Assembly (NCBI RefSeq): GCF_025698545.1
Contig: NC_068571.1
Coordinates: 51,369,733 to 51,433,732, forward strand
Origin: Gossypium raimondii
Lineage: Eukaryota > Streptophyta > Magnoliopsida > Malvales > Malvaceae
DNA length: 64,000 bases
Direction of reading: 5' to 3'
Shown here: piece after piece, positions 47,180-58,083 of the stretch
Layout of the letters: each line of letters begins with the position of its first letter
Numbering within the stretch: the first letter of the stretch is position 1
The notes under the pieces: model-generated
Told to the model about the DNA's origin: nothing
Seen by the model: the letters and a program-made list of their open reading frames with translations, nothing else
The model's database searches: none
Position numbers and translations under genes: made by a program

Positions 47180-49330
47180 CATACACTATTAGACTAAGAC
47201 TTAGACCAACAAATGGTACGCCACCCTGGCGGATTCTATTCTTCTTGTTTTCGAAGTATCAACAAATGGGCACAGTCCAATGGCGGACACCATCCGATAT
47301 TAGAGACTCGCATATGACGGGCACGAGGCACAACTACTCTGCATGTACGCTACCTTTGCAGATTACCCCTTTATGACTATTTATCATACTATTTACACTT
47401 CATACAACGTTCACATTTTGTTTAACACAATATACACTCTCTTATCTTTATACTTCCTTCCTTATATTAGCTTTTGATCCTAGTTCTGAAGAACCATTAT
47501 TCTTGTATCTTTATACCTCTCATTAGAGCCATTAAACCAATCATAACCTCCATATATCCATGATTCCTCATTGTATTTCGAACAAATGAGTTTCCCCACA
47601 GTCGGGTATTCACCAATCACGGTTTGCACTAGAGTGTCATATCGTAGGCAAAACATAATATCTTGTATCTTCTTTTCATTATCATACGTAACAACCTTCC
47701 AATGCTTCCTTACACCATTTTGGATACGGAGCTTGTGCACCAAGGAAGAAGTATTTATACCCATTCACATGCATGACTTCTGTTTCTGATTTACTGACTA
47801 TAATCGTACATGCATCGACTCCTTAAACGCATCTCATTTGATGCAAGTATCAGAACCAAAGGTTAAAGTCACTTCTCTGGATATATAGTAGGTAGGTTTA
47901 AATGAAATAATACAGATAACAGACTCAGAGCTTTCCTACTCAACGAGTTCTTTCCCTTTAACACTAGGACCTTCTCTCATATCTTTGGCTAAAACAATCA
48001 AATGGCTTCTTTAAATATAAAAATAACCAAAGCTTATGAAATAATATAAATCGATAAACATGCAAACAGTTTCCGGATAGAAGTTTACTTCCTATCTAAT
48101 ATTCAAATGAAAGCCCTATTGAATAGCTCTTATAATAACTCATTTCTATCTAGTAAACTTAAAGAATGATTGAAGAATTTTACCAACAAACAACTTAAGG
48201 GAAAGAAGCTTTTATAAGCTTGACAAACAACTCTTTCGTTAACGATGAAGAACACCTTTAGTTTTTCTTCGATGATAACGAAGGTTAGTGGAGAAGATGA
48301 AATAGAAATCTTCTCTCCACTACCAGGCTGTCCTATTTAAGCTATCTCCAACCTAAATCTCACTCAAGGTTAAACTCTAATCAGTAATTATGCTCACACG
48401 CTTCCACTAATTAATCACATCCTATGAGGCTCCCCAAGTGTTCAGGTTATTGACACGTTACCTCCACTAGGATGCTAGATGACTTAAACATGTCCCACTA
48501 ACGACTACAATTTCATCTGCGGCAACACAAAAACACGGGCGACAAACTTATTAGTGGGAGAGTCCGCCAAATAAAGAATCTCGCCGCAAGAAGGAACTCG
48601 CTAACCGCAAAGTAAGATTCTGCAAACTCGGTGAAGTTCAGCGAAATACTTTTCTAGGAAGCTTACCAACGCTAACCTGTCTACGTCGCTCACCAGCACA
48701 ATCTCCAAAACAGTACTAGCTTGCCAAATGAGGGTGTAACACAACAGGTGGCAAGTAAATTTCAATGAAGAAGATGAAAGTGTAGTTCTTAATAAAAGAA
48801 CGACCTTATGGTCGTCACAATTGCTATTGTTGGGTTTGAAGTAAAAAGGATATTGATTGGCAGTGGTAATGCGGTAAAAGTCTTACTCTGTGAGTGTTCA
48901 ACCTCAAGTCAATCTCCACAAGGATTACTGCCTTAAAGCCAAACATGAGGTTGAATGGTGTTCCGCGCGTGCCTGCATGTGATATTTTTTGCAGGGCCTA
49001 AAGGATTCTTGGTAGCTCTTCCAACCATGATCCCTTTTCCTCGTCAACTTTCTTTTTTAAAGCTTATAGGATGGTCTATGTCTGCTCATTTGTTTATGGA
49101 GTTTTAACCGAGTTATGGACTAAAAATATATATAAAGGCTTTTACAAAATCCACAAATTTTCCATGTAAATAGGTGGCATTATCTGTGGGAGGTCATACC
49201 TACATATTATTGTCTTTTAAACAACTGCCTTCATTTGCTTTTCCGTGATTGTAGAGAAAGCCTTCGCTTTCATCCATTTTGTGAAAAACTCAATGACCAT
49301 AATTGATTGGAGCATTTTCTTTAACACTTA
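47180..49330 (-). mobile_element. Ty3/gypsy remnant: integrase end plus putative 3' LTR
   Basis: On the minus strand, 49310-48850 reads as a broken gypsy integrase: 'VIEFFTKWMKAKAFSTITEK', 'QMKAVV', then 'KTIICRYDLP' and 'GSWLEELPRILWALQK'. Family text is D.FTKW.EA.PL..IT..Q, then EKG.W.EELP.ILWA. Many stops interrupt it. After it (minus direction) comes a non-coding block starting near TGTTGTGTTACACCCTC at about 48746, which I read as the LTR. Its far end near 47180 is a guess. The 94-aa minus frame 47480-47764 lies inside this block and has no known relatives that I can name. Confidence 0.65.
48850..49315 (-). pseudogene. Broken gypsy integrase fragment
   Basis: This is the coding part of the remnant above. 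The FTKW-x-KAKAFSTITEKQ block (about 49240-49305) and the EELPRILWALQK block (about 48990-49030) lie in different frames with several stops between them. The upstream pol domains are missing. Confidence 0.7.
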
Positions 49331-49679
49331 CATGACATGAACTCAAATATTATCGTTCACCTCTTTTTTTATTATTGTAATGATAAAAATATATATATTA
49401 TTATTATTAATGTATAAAATTTTGTTTAAATTCAAAAAATAATACAAATATGAACAGGGGTGAAGGGCACGTGAGAGAGAGGGAGGGACAGACAGACAAG
49501 GTGTTCATTCCTGGAACCCTGAGCTTTGACTTTTGACTATTGACTATCGCCCTTTGTCTATAAACATTAATGAACCTCGTACATAAATTTATAACAAATT
49601 TGTGTAATTCAATTATTCTGTTTCTGGAGTTTTAATTTTAATAAGTTTGAAGGGAAATTTTATTTGATGGAAATGTCAT
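49331..49679. other. Intergenic, nothing recognised
   Basis: It contains a short purine-rich stretch (gagagagggagggacagaca, about 49471-49490) and no gene. Confidence 0.4.
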
Positions 49680-50440
49680 TTTAAAATTTATAAAATTATT
49701 TAAGCATAATTATTTTTTTAGTCTTCCAATTTTATAAAAAAAAAGTTATTTTTGTCCTTTATTTATTTTTTCACTTTTTTTAACTCTTCATTTTGTGTTT
49801 TTTTGTTAAATCACCCTAAAATAGATGGAAAAGTCAACCTGTTTTAACTTTGCTAATGTGGCTCACACCCACGTGGATGACACGTTATCATTTAATTAAG
49901 TTTTAAAAAATTTAAAAATTTAAAAATGTTTTTTTAAATTTAAAATCATTAAAAACATAAAATTATTTAAAAATCATTTATTTTTCTACATTTTTTATCT
50001 CTTAAACTTGTGTTTTTGTTAAATTGCCTTAAAATAGATGGAAAATTTAATATTTTTAACTTTGTTGATGTGACATACACCCACTTAGATGACATGTTAG
50101 CATTTACTTAAATTTTTAAAAGAAATTTAGAAAAAATAAAATTGTTTTTAAAAATTAAAAAATATTAAAACTATTAAAAAGTGTAAAATTATAAAAAATA
50201 TATTTTTAATTTTATAAAATTAATTAAATATTGAAATGTCATCCACATGGCAATTCACGTGTATACTATAGTCAACAAACGTTAACTTTTTCATCTACTT
50301 TGGGGTGATTTAATAAAAAAATACAAGTTCAAGGGCTAAAAAAGGTCAAAAAAATAAATAGAGGGCTAAAAATGATTTTTTTTTGCAAAGTTGGAGGGCC
50401 AAAAAAGTTATTATGTCAATTATTTAAAGATTTAAGTACT
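49680..50440. mobile_element. Long foldback repeat with an internal direct repeat
   Basis: The left arm has 'ttataaaaaaaaagttattt', 'ttgtcctttatttatttttt', 'ccctaaaatagatggaaaag' and 'cacgtggatgacacgttatc'. The right arm has the inverse order: 'gaaatgtcatccacatggca', 'catctactttggggtgattt', 'aaataaatagagggctaaaa'. The left arm also contains a second direct copy of its inner part at about 50000-50105. Total length is about 760 bp. It is non-coding. Confidence 0.65.
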
Positions 50441-52587
50441 TTTATAATATTTTTTATTGTTTTTATGCCCTTTTAATTCTTTATTAATTGAGTTAATGTT
50501 CAATTAACTCATCACACCATATCACTTAGGGATTTTATAAGTAATATAGATAATTAAATCATCATTGTGTTCAATTGAATGCGTTTAATTTTGTGAAATA
50601 GATTGAGGCTCCACAAACTTTGACATCTTATATTTAAGTCCCAATGTGGATGAATATCATATGTAAGTTTTAGTCTAGATTTAATTGTGGCTTACGTTCC
50701 ACAATGTGTGAGCCTTATTCAAATCTAGATGTGTATTATAATAAATTATTTTAGTCATACTTATACGAATATATTAATTGTAATTACTATCGAAATTGTA
50801 ACTTAAAAAATGCAAAATAGAGTAGATGTGTAAAAAGAAATTGTAATTGTAACTTAAAAATTTAAAACAAAATGGAATAAAAATAAAAATGTGTACAAGA
50901 GAGGAATCGAACTTGAGACTTAAAAATAATATTACAAACATTTAACCATCTAACAAAAGGCTAATATATTAGAAAATTGCGGTTTTTAAAAATATTTTCG
51001 AAAGTGTGTCCTATAAAGTGCGCTTTGAACTAAAAACGTTTTTTGTAGAATGTATCTTTTATTTCACTCCCCTAAATATCGAAAAAAAACTCCTAAAATC
51101 CTAAATAACTTTTAAAACCAGTATATATATATATATATATGTGTCAATTCTATAGTGAAATTATATAAAAAATTATATAATTAATCTCACCCTCCCTATA
51201 AAAAATTTATCGTTTCACCTTTGACTTCAGGTGAGTTGTTTTCTCCGGGTACCATTAGCCACTCTTTAAGCCTCGCAGATGAGATGTGGTGGAGTTATGG
51301 TACCAACACACGAAATTAAAAGGTTTGATGGTTGAAGCACCCCATCCTTTTAGGGTGTGCTTGGTTGGCCGAAAAAGTGAATGAATGGAAAGAAAATAAA
51401 CTTTGATTGCGCTTGGTAAGAAAAAAAAGAAGTGAGAGGAAATAAAATAGGATGGTGACCATTTTCCATCTTAATACATAAAACCCAATCGTTCCAAATT
51501 GAAATGATGAAAGGAGAGAAAATATAAAGTAATAGTGGTCGACAATGGCTCTAATCGGAACATTTGTTGATTTGGATATTCTCTCCCCTTTGGGAGTTTA
51601 GGGTTGTTTAAGAACTAGGCTTGAGTTTTGTTTCACCATTTGAGTCTCCTGTTATAATTAATTCTATTAATTTTTATTGTTAATATTAGATGTTTATGGT
51701 ATGCATCTTTCGATTAAATATTAGTTCGATTGACATAAATATTGTTGTTAATGTAAGATAATGTGAATTTAAATGCATTGAAATGTAATATCTTTTGAGA
51801 ACGGGTTATAGGTAAAAAAAACACATGCAGTCAGAGGCTGGACAAATTAAGGAGCACACCAACCAAAGTAAAAACATTGAAAGTAATTAATTAACCCAAA
51901 GAAACTCCCAATCCCCAATTTGCATGTTTTTATTTATTGATTTTTATTACTTCAATGTGGCTGTCACTGTCTTCTTCACATTTCAATTAGGATTTAAATT
52001 GGAGCCCAAACTTGACTTTCTTTTTACTCCAATTACAGCATTACACTGTACTTCTAAGATTGACAGAGAATCCTAAGCTAAAAATATTAATTCACTATCA
52101 ATAGATCTTACTGTTTTGGGTTCTATGAACACATTTGAATCAAACCCTTCATTGCCAACGAATTTCAAAATTAAGAAAAAAGATTTGTCCTTTTTACACT
52201 GTAAAGTTCAAATGATATTTGTAGTTTTATGAAATACTTGCAGGCATCAAATCACCAACCAATCAACTTCTCACCTTTTTTTCTCCTTTGTTTTCCTATG
52301 CTTAACCTTATATAGAAAGATAATTAATTATGAGTTTAGTCCTTCTGTATTAAACTGTATACTTGTTGTTTGAATTAAGGGTGGAGTGGAAAAAATGTTT
52401 TCTTCACCAACAACAATAATGTTTCTAAAAGAGATTATAAAAATATAGAAAAATAAAGAGATTAATGTTTTAGTGGTGTCGTAGTACTAACTTTTCTAAA
52501 AGAAACGATAAAGGAGTTTTTTGAAGTTGAACAGCGATTTAACACTGTCCATACAAGTAGCTTAACCACTCTTCTTCTTTTTCATTC
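50441..52587. other. Intergenic block; microsatellite and SINE scrap only
   Basis: A (TA)n microsatellite lies at about 51121-51141, and a decayed SINE-like piece at about 51710-51830 (attagttcgattgacataaa). Near 51350-51450, 'gggtgtgcttggttggccga' resembles one end of a Harbinger- or hAT-like MITE, but no partner end was found. No gene is visible. Confidence 0.4.
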
Positions 52588-52590
52588 TTA

Positions 52591-52740
52591 GGGTGAGTTT
52601 GGATGGGCGGTGCATTTACCTGCGGTTAGTGTAAAAATAGCGGTGGCGGTGAGATTAGACACTGTAGCGATACTGTAGCGTGAGACAAAAAGTAAACTAA
52701 ACGCACCGCACCGCACCCAATCGCCCATCCAAACCCACCC
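52591..52740. mobile_element. Tourist-like (PIF/Harbinger) MITE, 150 bp, well preserved
   Basis: The left end GGGTGAGTTTGGATGGGCGG and the right end complement GGGTGGGTTTGGATGGGCGA are inverted with two differences. TTA at 52588-52590 is repeated at 52741-52743, the 3-bp target duplication usual for this class. The core contains 'gcggtggcggtgag' and a short direct repeat 'ctgtagcga/ctgtagcgt'. It is GC-richer than the flanks, which suggests a recent insertion. Confidence 0.88.
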
Positions 52741-52829
52741 TTATTTGGAGAAATGAGATACGATACCAGGAAAGTTTTCAAATATTTATCAAATTAAAAC
52801 AAAATTATTTGGTTTTGAATGATTCGTTT

Positions 52830-52965
52830 ATGGGTTGAGTCGGATGTTGACAAAGTTTTAGACCCATTTGATAGGTTCGGGTTTACTTTAATACCTGAAT
52901 TCTAGTTCGGATAAAAATGTTAAGATTGGGGTCCGGCTCACCCATATTATATTTTTATATAATTT
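52830..52965. repeat. Dispersed repeat family, short copy 5
   Basis: 'gttgagtcggatgttgac', 'gataggttcgggtttac' and 'gggtccggctcacccat' recall the copies at 770 and 1928. Only part of the element is present. Confidence 0.35.
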
Positions 52966-54406
52966 TAAAAAATATATAAAATACATCACAAATATTAAAA
53001 TAAATATTTATACTTAAATAGGTGCAACATAACAAGCAAATATTTCTAAAATAATAGCTTTCAAAATAGACATTTTTTTTACTCAAGACTAAATAATCAT
53101 ACCCATGAATAGGTTTATTAGAAGTGTACTGTTGTAATTTCTATTTTAGTTAGATATGAAGAGTGCAACATAAACATAGTTAGGGGGTTGGGTATAACAG
53201 AAGAAACCAAACAAAAATGTTGAGAGGAGAGATTAGAGAGATCCTTTGTCGGGTAATTTGTTGTCTTATTTTATTTTTTTCGGTTTCCAACTTTTGATAT
53301 TTGTATAAAACAAAGGCGACGTACCTTTTCATACGACAGTGGGACCAAACAATCTCGAATGCCATAACACAAATTTCCAAATTAAAATGTCAGAGACTCA
53401 AAAAGTGAAGGAATTCCATTGAGCGGGATCCTTTCTCCCCTGCTTTTGAATTTCAAATTATATCCCAACTCCGTTATTGCCTCCTTTTATTTTTGCTTCA
53501 TTTCTACTTTTACACTTCATTTTACTTAACACTATGATTTAGTCCTTATAGTTTTATTTAACATAGGTTCACATATACCTTAGATCCCTTTACTCTTCAT
53601 AAGTTTAAACTTTAATCCTTCTACTTTTATGATTTCAAAACTCTAATCCGATGTTAACAAGAAATAAAAGTACAAGAACCTATGGAATATTTTAACCTTT
53701 AATATAATCTGAAATTAGGAAATTTCGGAAGGAGATCAAGAAAAATTATAATTTTTAAGAGATTAAAGATAAAAAGAAAATATTACATGAACTTAAATTA
53801 TTAATTTTGGAGGGTCAAAATGATTTTTTCATTAATTAAAAGTTTTTCCTTGATACAAATTTTACTACTATTCATTACTCCAAAACCCTTAAATTGGGAA
53901 ACAATACACATTTAAGCATGCTCAAATTCAAATTATTCCATTTAACCAAGAGAAGAATGCCCTTCCTACCTGATCATTAATTAGGTGAATTTTTTTTTCC
54001 CCTAAAATGAGCATAGTACAAGGATAAAAACTAAAATTTGACCTACTTGTGTAAACTAATGATATTATAAAACTAGGGTTAGATTTCAAATTGAGCATAG
54101 TAGAAGGATAAAAACTAGAATTTGACCTTTATTTTCAGTTTTCTACTCACCATTTTGGGTTCTTAGTGGTTTTCAAAATTTTAACTCGAATATGTTTCCT
54201 TTTTCTTAAAAGAAAGGGATTTTTTTTTCTCTTTGAGTCTAGTTGAAGACTTAAGGATCCCCCACCTTTTTTTTTTGTGCAAAAAGATTTCCTTTTTGTC
54301 ACTCATACTCTGTTATCAATTGTTTCCATCGTTGCCCATTTCCTTTTTCTTTTCTTAAATAACAGTTGTTTGTATCTCTGGGAAAAATATATACTTTGAA
54401 ACTACC
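52966..54406. other. Intergenic and probable promoter region of IQD5
   Basis: There is a direct near-repeat of 'gagcatagtacaaggataaa' and 'gagcatagtagaaggataaa' (about 54009 and 54094). From about 54215 on, the DNA is T/C-rich like a plant leader. No TATA box was chosen. Confidence 0.4.
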
Positions 54407-56395
54407 ATGGGTGCTTCAGCGAAATGGGTGAAATCTCTTATTGGTCTCAAGAAAACTGTAAAAGATGACCAAGTAAGCTCTACTCTTTTTTGTGGTTCAT
54501 CTCAAAGTTACCTTACTGTTATATAGAATTAATCACCAAAGTGTTTTTTTTTTTGTAGGAAAAGATGAGTGGCAAGAGCAAGAAATGGAAGCTATGGAGG
54601 AGTTCTTCAGGGGATGGAATAGGTTCCTCATGGAAGGGTTTTAAAGGAAAGTTTAAAGCAGATTACGAAGGATCTGATTCTTCACCAAGGTCTGAAGCTT
54701 TCTCTGCTGCCATGGCTGCTGTGGTTCGAGCTCCTCCTAAAGATTTCAGGGTTGTAAGGCAAGAATGGGCTGCTATCCGCATTCAAACTGCTTTCCGAGG
54801 CTTCTTGGTACTTTTTTCTGCCCTTTGTTTCCTTGTTTGGTGTCTGAGAAAGCGAAGGAAAGTTTCTGTAGTGTAGGTTCTTTACTGTTTGAATTTATCG
54901 GTGTTAAACACATACTCTTATTTAACGTTCACACTCGAGTTCGAGTAATATAGATGGAAGGGACTAAGCTAGACTTGCTGAGACACTACCCCAAGTAAAC
55001 CAATGCTTTCAATGAGGGGCTTTATCATGATTTGATCCCAGATTTAGAGGAAAAAATGTGTTTGAACATGTATCAAATTGTGTCTGTTTTCTGTTTTTAT
55101 CATTTTGCCATAACCACGCCTATTTTGCCATGTCGAATATATGTCTGCCGCTGGTATGTACCCTGGTGTGTCTGTGCTCACCGTGCTTGTTTCAGATACA
55201 TTTGGTGATGTTGTTCAGCTATTTACCAGCAATACTTTTGCAGGCAAGAAGGGCTTTAAGGGCTTTAAAGGGAATCGTGAGGATCCAAGCCTTTGTTCGC
55301 GGTCGACAGGTGAGGAAACAGGCTGCTGTGACACTCCGGTGCATGCAAGCTCTCGTTCGTGTCCAAGCTCGTGTTAGAGCTCGTCGTGTCCGAATGTCCA
55401 TCGAGGGCCAGGCAGTTCAAAAGATACTCGATGAACACCGCAGCAAGGCCGAACTCTTGAAACAAGCCGAGGTACCACTAACTGAAAACTTTAGTTCCTA
55501 CATCAATGTCGTTATAAGCTGTTCGGATAATTCTATGTCGAAATATTTTTCAGGAGGGCTGGTGTGATAGTAAAGGAACATTGGATGATGTTAAAATAAA
55601 GCTACAACTGAGACAAGAAGGTGCTTTCAAGAGAGAACGAGCACTTGCTTATTCTCTTGCACAAAAGGTAAGGGAATTCCCTAAACTTTGCACCATTGTT
55701 TATATCGAAAGATGATCGAAGCTTATTTGGTTTTGCAGCAATGGAGATTGAACATGGATTCAAATACTCGAACAAATAGTTCGGTTTCTGTTCCATATCT
55801 CAAAAACCAAGTGTTTGATAAGAATAGTTGGGGATGGAGTTGGCTTGAACGTTGGATGGCAGCCCGACCGTGGGAAACTCGATTGATGGAGCAATCACAG
55901 GCAGACCCTTCCGAACCAACTCCACCATCAAAAACTTGTTCAGAGTCTAGAAAAACTACTAGACCGACCGAACCGTGTTCAGTAAAGGTACGAAAGAACA
56001 ATGTCACAACTAGGATTTCAGCAAAGCCTCCCCATATTGGTCAAGGTACTAGATCATCATCGAGTCCAAGTTCCGAATTCCGGTTCGAAGAGAGCTCCGC
56101 ATCATCATCGATATGCACATCTACAACACCGGTCTCGTGGAATACAATGCCGACTTCAGAGAGAACGGAGAAGACGGGGAATAGTAGGCCAAACTATATG
56201 AACTTGACAGAGTCTACCAAGGCAAAACAAAGAGCTGCAAATCATGCCTTACGAAGAATCCAAATGCAGTCCATGGATGAGTTCCAGTTAAAGAAAACAG
56301 CTGGTTTGTATGATGGGGATTCAAAGAGTAGTGTGGGGTCGGATCCTACGGTCCATATGTCTCGGCCACTGTATCCACCTACGAGATTAGGTTAA
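54407..56395 (+). CDS. IQD5: IQ67-domain protein IQD5
   Basis: Five coding exons: 54407-54472, 54559-54807, 55244-55471, 55554-55667, 55739-56395. The product is 437 aa, starting [16 protein letters not shown]. The IQ67 domain spans about residues 91-155: [15 protein letters not shown], then [20 protein letters not shown] and [20 protein letters not shown]. It has the repeated IQxxxRGxxxR-type calmodulin sites. A phase-0 intron splits the domain between FL and AR, the hallmark position of the IQD family. Downstream blocks [51 protein letters not shown] and [12 protein letters not shown] match IQD5 as I know it. The C-terminus has a DUF4005-like [14 protein letters not shown] proteins are basic scaffolds joining calmodulin to microtubules and membranes. 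The gene appears intact. Confidence 0.94.
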
Positions 56396-56689
56396 AAGTG
56401 GTTGTGTCTGTGATTAAGTAGATCGTCAGTTTTATTATGTTTTCCAACATCTTGTTGTTTAGTTTTAGTGTGATGTAGCAAACAACTTATTGAGTGTTTT
56501 TGTATCTAATTCGACGGCAATTCATTCTGCATTGGTAGTGTACATTAATTTTGTCTTAAAAATTATTTTGATCAACCGATAGATATGTTCATGATATGAA
56601 CTGGGATTGGAGCTTGTTGGTCATTTTTTTATCCAACATATGGGAATACATATTTTACCTCCATTAATGTACTATTGAGGGGAGGTGGG
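56396..56689. other. 3' flank of IQD5
   Basis: T-rich 3' UTR-like sequence. No further feature. Confidence 0.4.
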
Positions 56690-56885
56690 ACTCTCTCTTG
56701 AGAGTTGTTCAAGGGGTATGTAGATGTGGTTTAGCAGGAGAAGTGATTCGGGATGAGAATGGACATTGGATCGTTGGGTTCTTGCGCAAGATGGAGATCA
56801 GTTTGCAAGTTGAACTGTAGGGTGTGAAAGATGCCCAACAACAGAAGTCTAGAAAAAGGTTATATTGGAGTTAGATTTGACAGTA
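56690..56885 (+). pseudogene. LINE RNase H fragment, short
   Basis: It reads CGLAGEVIRDENGHWIVGFL, then RKMEISLQVEL, a stop, and GVKDAQQQKSRK. This follows plant LINE RNase H text (CGGVIRDxxGxWxxGFxRxIG, then AELWGxxDGL). Only the first half of the domain survives. Confidence 0.75.
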
Positions 56886-57109
56886 AATTCGCATTTCTTA
56901 AATTACGGTGTCGATGGAGATCATTCTTTGAGGGTCTGTTTGATTGTAAGAAAAATTCGATTAGAGTTTTAAAAAGAAAAATCTTAAGTTTTTACGTAAA
57001 ATTAAGTAATAAGGAAAAATTTGGATTTCATTTTGTAGTTGAATAACTAAATTTTCTGTAAAAATATTCAAATTTATTTTTGCAAAAAAATTTTGAAAAG
57101 TAAATTAAT
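56886..57109. other. Intergenic, nothing recognised
   Basis: A short open frame (56831-57046) extends out of the LINE fragment without family resemblance. Confidence 0.35.
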
Positions 57110-57445
57110 GATCAAAATGAAAATTTACTAAAGTCCTTGTACTCTTTATAAATTTATAATTTAGTCATTAACCTTTATTTTAGGAATTTAGTTCTACTTT
57201 TTATATTTCAAAATTTAAATCCAATTGTTAACATTGAAATTTAGGGTTCATTATAATGTCAATTTTAGTTACATGGTTACTAAAATTTTTTTATTTCAAA
57301 ATGTCACGCACGTCAATAGATTTAACAAAAAATAATGTTAAAAATTGGATCTAAAATTTGAAATCTGAAAATTTGAAGGATTAAATTCTTGAAAATAAAA
57401 ATAAAAGATTAAATTTCAAATCTATAAAAAGTATAAGGAATTCTG
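57110..57445. mobile_element. Foldback MITE, AT-rich family
   Basis: The left 'aaagtccttgtactctttat' pairs with the right 'aaaaagtataaggaattctg'. Likewise 'ttaaatccaattgttaacat' on the left pairs with 'aatgttaaaaattggatcta'. Related arms are scattered in 10.8-12.6 kb. Confidence 0.5.
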
Positions 57446-58083
57446 ACTTCGCCTATTTTGAACCAAATAACTTTCAAAAGAAATATAACATATTGTAAAA
57501 TAAAAATAGAGTCAAATCGAGCTAAACATCTATTTTTATTTTTGAAAATAATATTTTAAACTTTTTTAAAGTAATAAACATAATTTTTAAAATAAGATTG
57601 ATGGTCAAATCGATGAGATTATTAGTTTTGGTTCGATCAATTAATTCGATCTTAGTTAAATAAATTTTAAAAATCATAAAAAAATGAAAGGGTAAAAAAT
57701 TCACAAAAATTTTTAATATAATAATATTAATAGTTTCACAAAAATTTCAGATATTCACATTTTAATCCAAAAGTATCTCCCAAAAGAAAATGACAACGTT
57801 GAAAGGGTCAAAAAAGGAATAAGAAATGTCAAATTGAAAGGGGAAACATGTCATTTGGAGTAGAAGATCTTCTGCTACTGTTACTATAACTAATAAAACA
57901 AAAACCGAACCGAATTTGCCATTTCCTCACTTACGGTTCGTTCTGCTCTCCAGATTTTCCTCTTTTTTACTCTTTCATTTTTCCCATTGTCCTTCATTTT
58001 CTAGCCAACCAAACACGCCCTTCAGCACCCATATAAGGAAAAAGATAGAGATCAGACCTCATTTTGGTCTCTGTAAAAAGGCG
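57446..58083. other. Probable promoter region of FTSH4
   Basis: AT-rich to about 57780. Then comes a C/T-rich leader at 57910-58080 ending just before the ATG. No TATA box or start site is assigned. Confidence 0.4.

Noticed and set aside
47480..47764. 94-codon minus-strand frame
   Set aside because: It lies within the putative LTR block of a gypsy remnant and resembles no family I can name.
55058..55567. 169-codon frame at the third exon of IQD5
   Set aside because: Its first 60 residues or so read through the intron; only 55244-55471 is exon, as shown by the IQ67 domain and splice sites.
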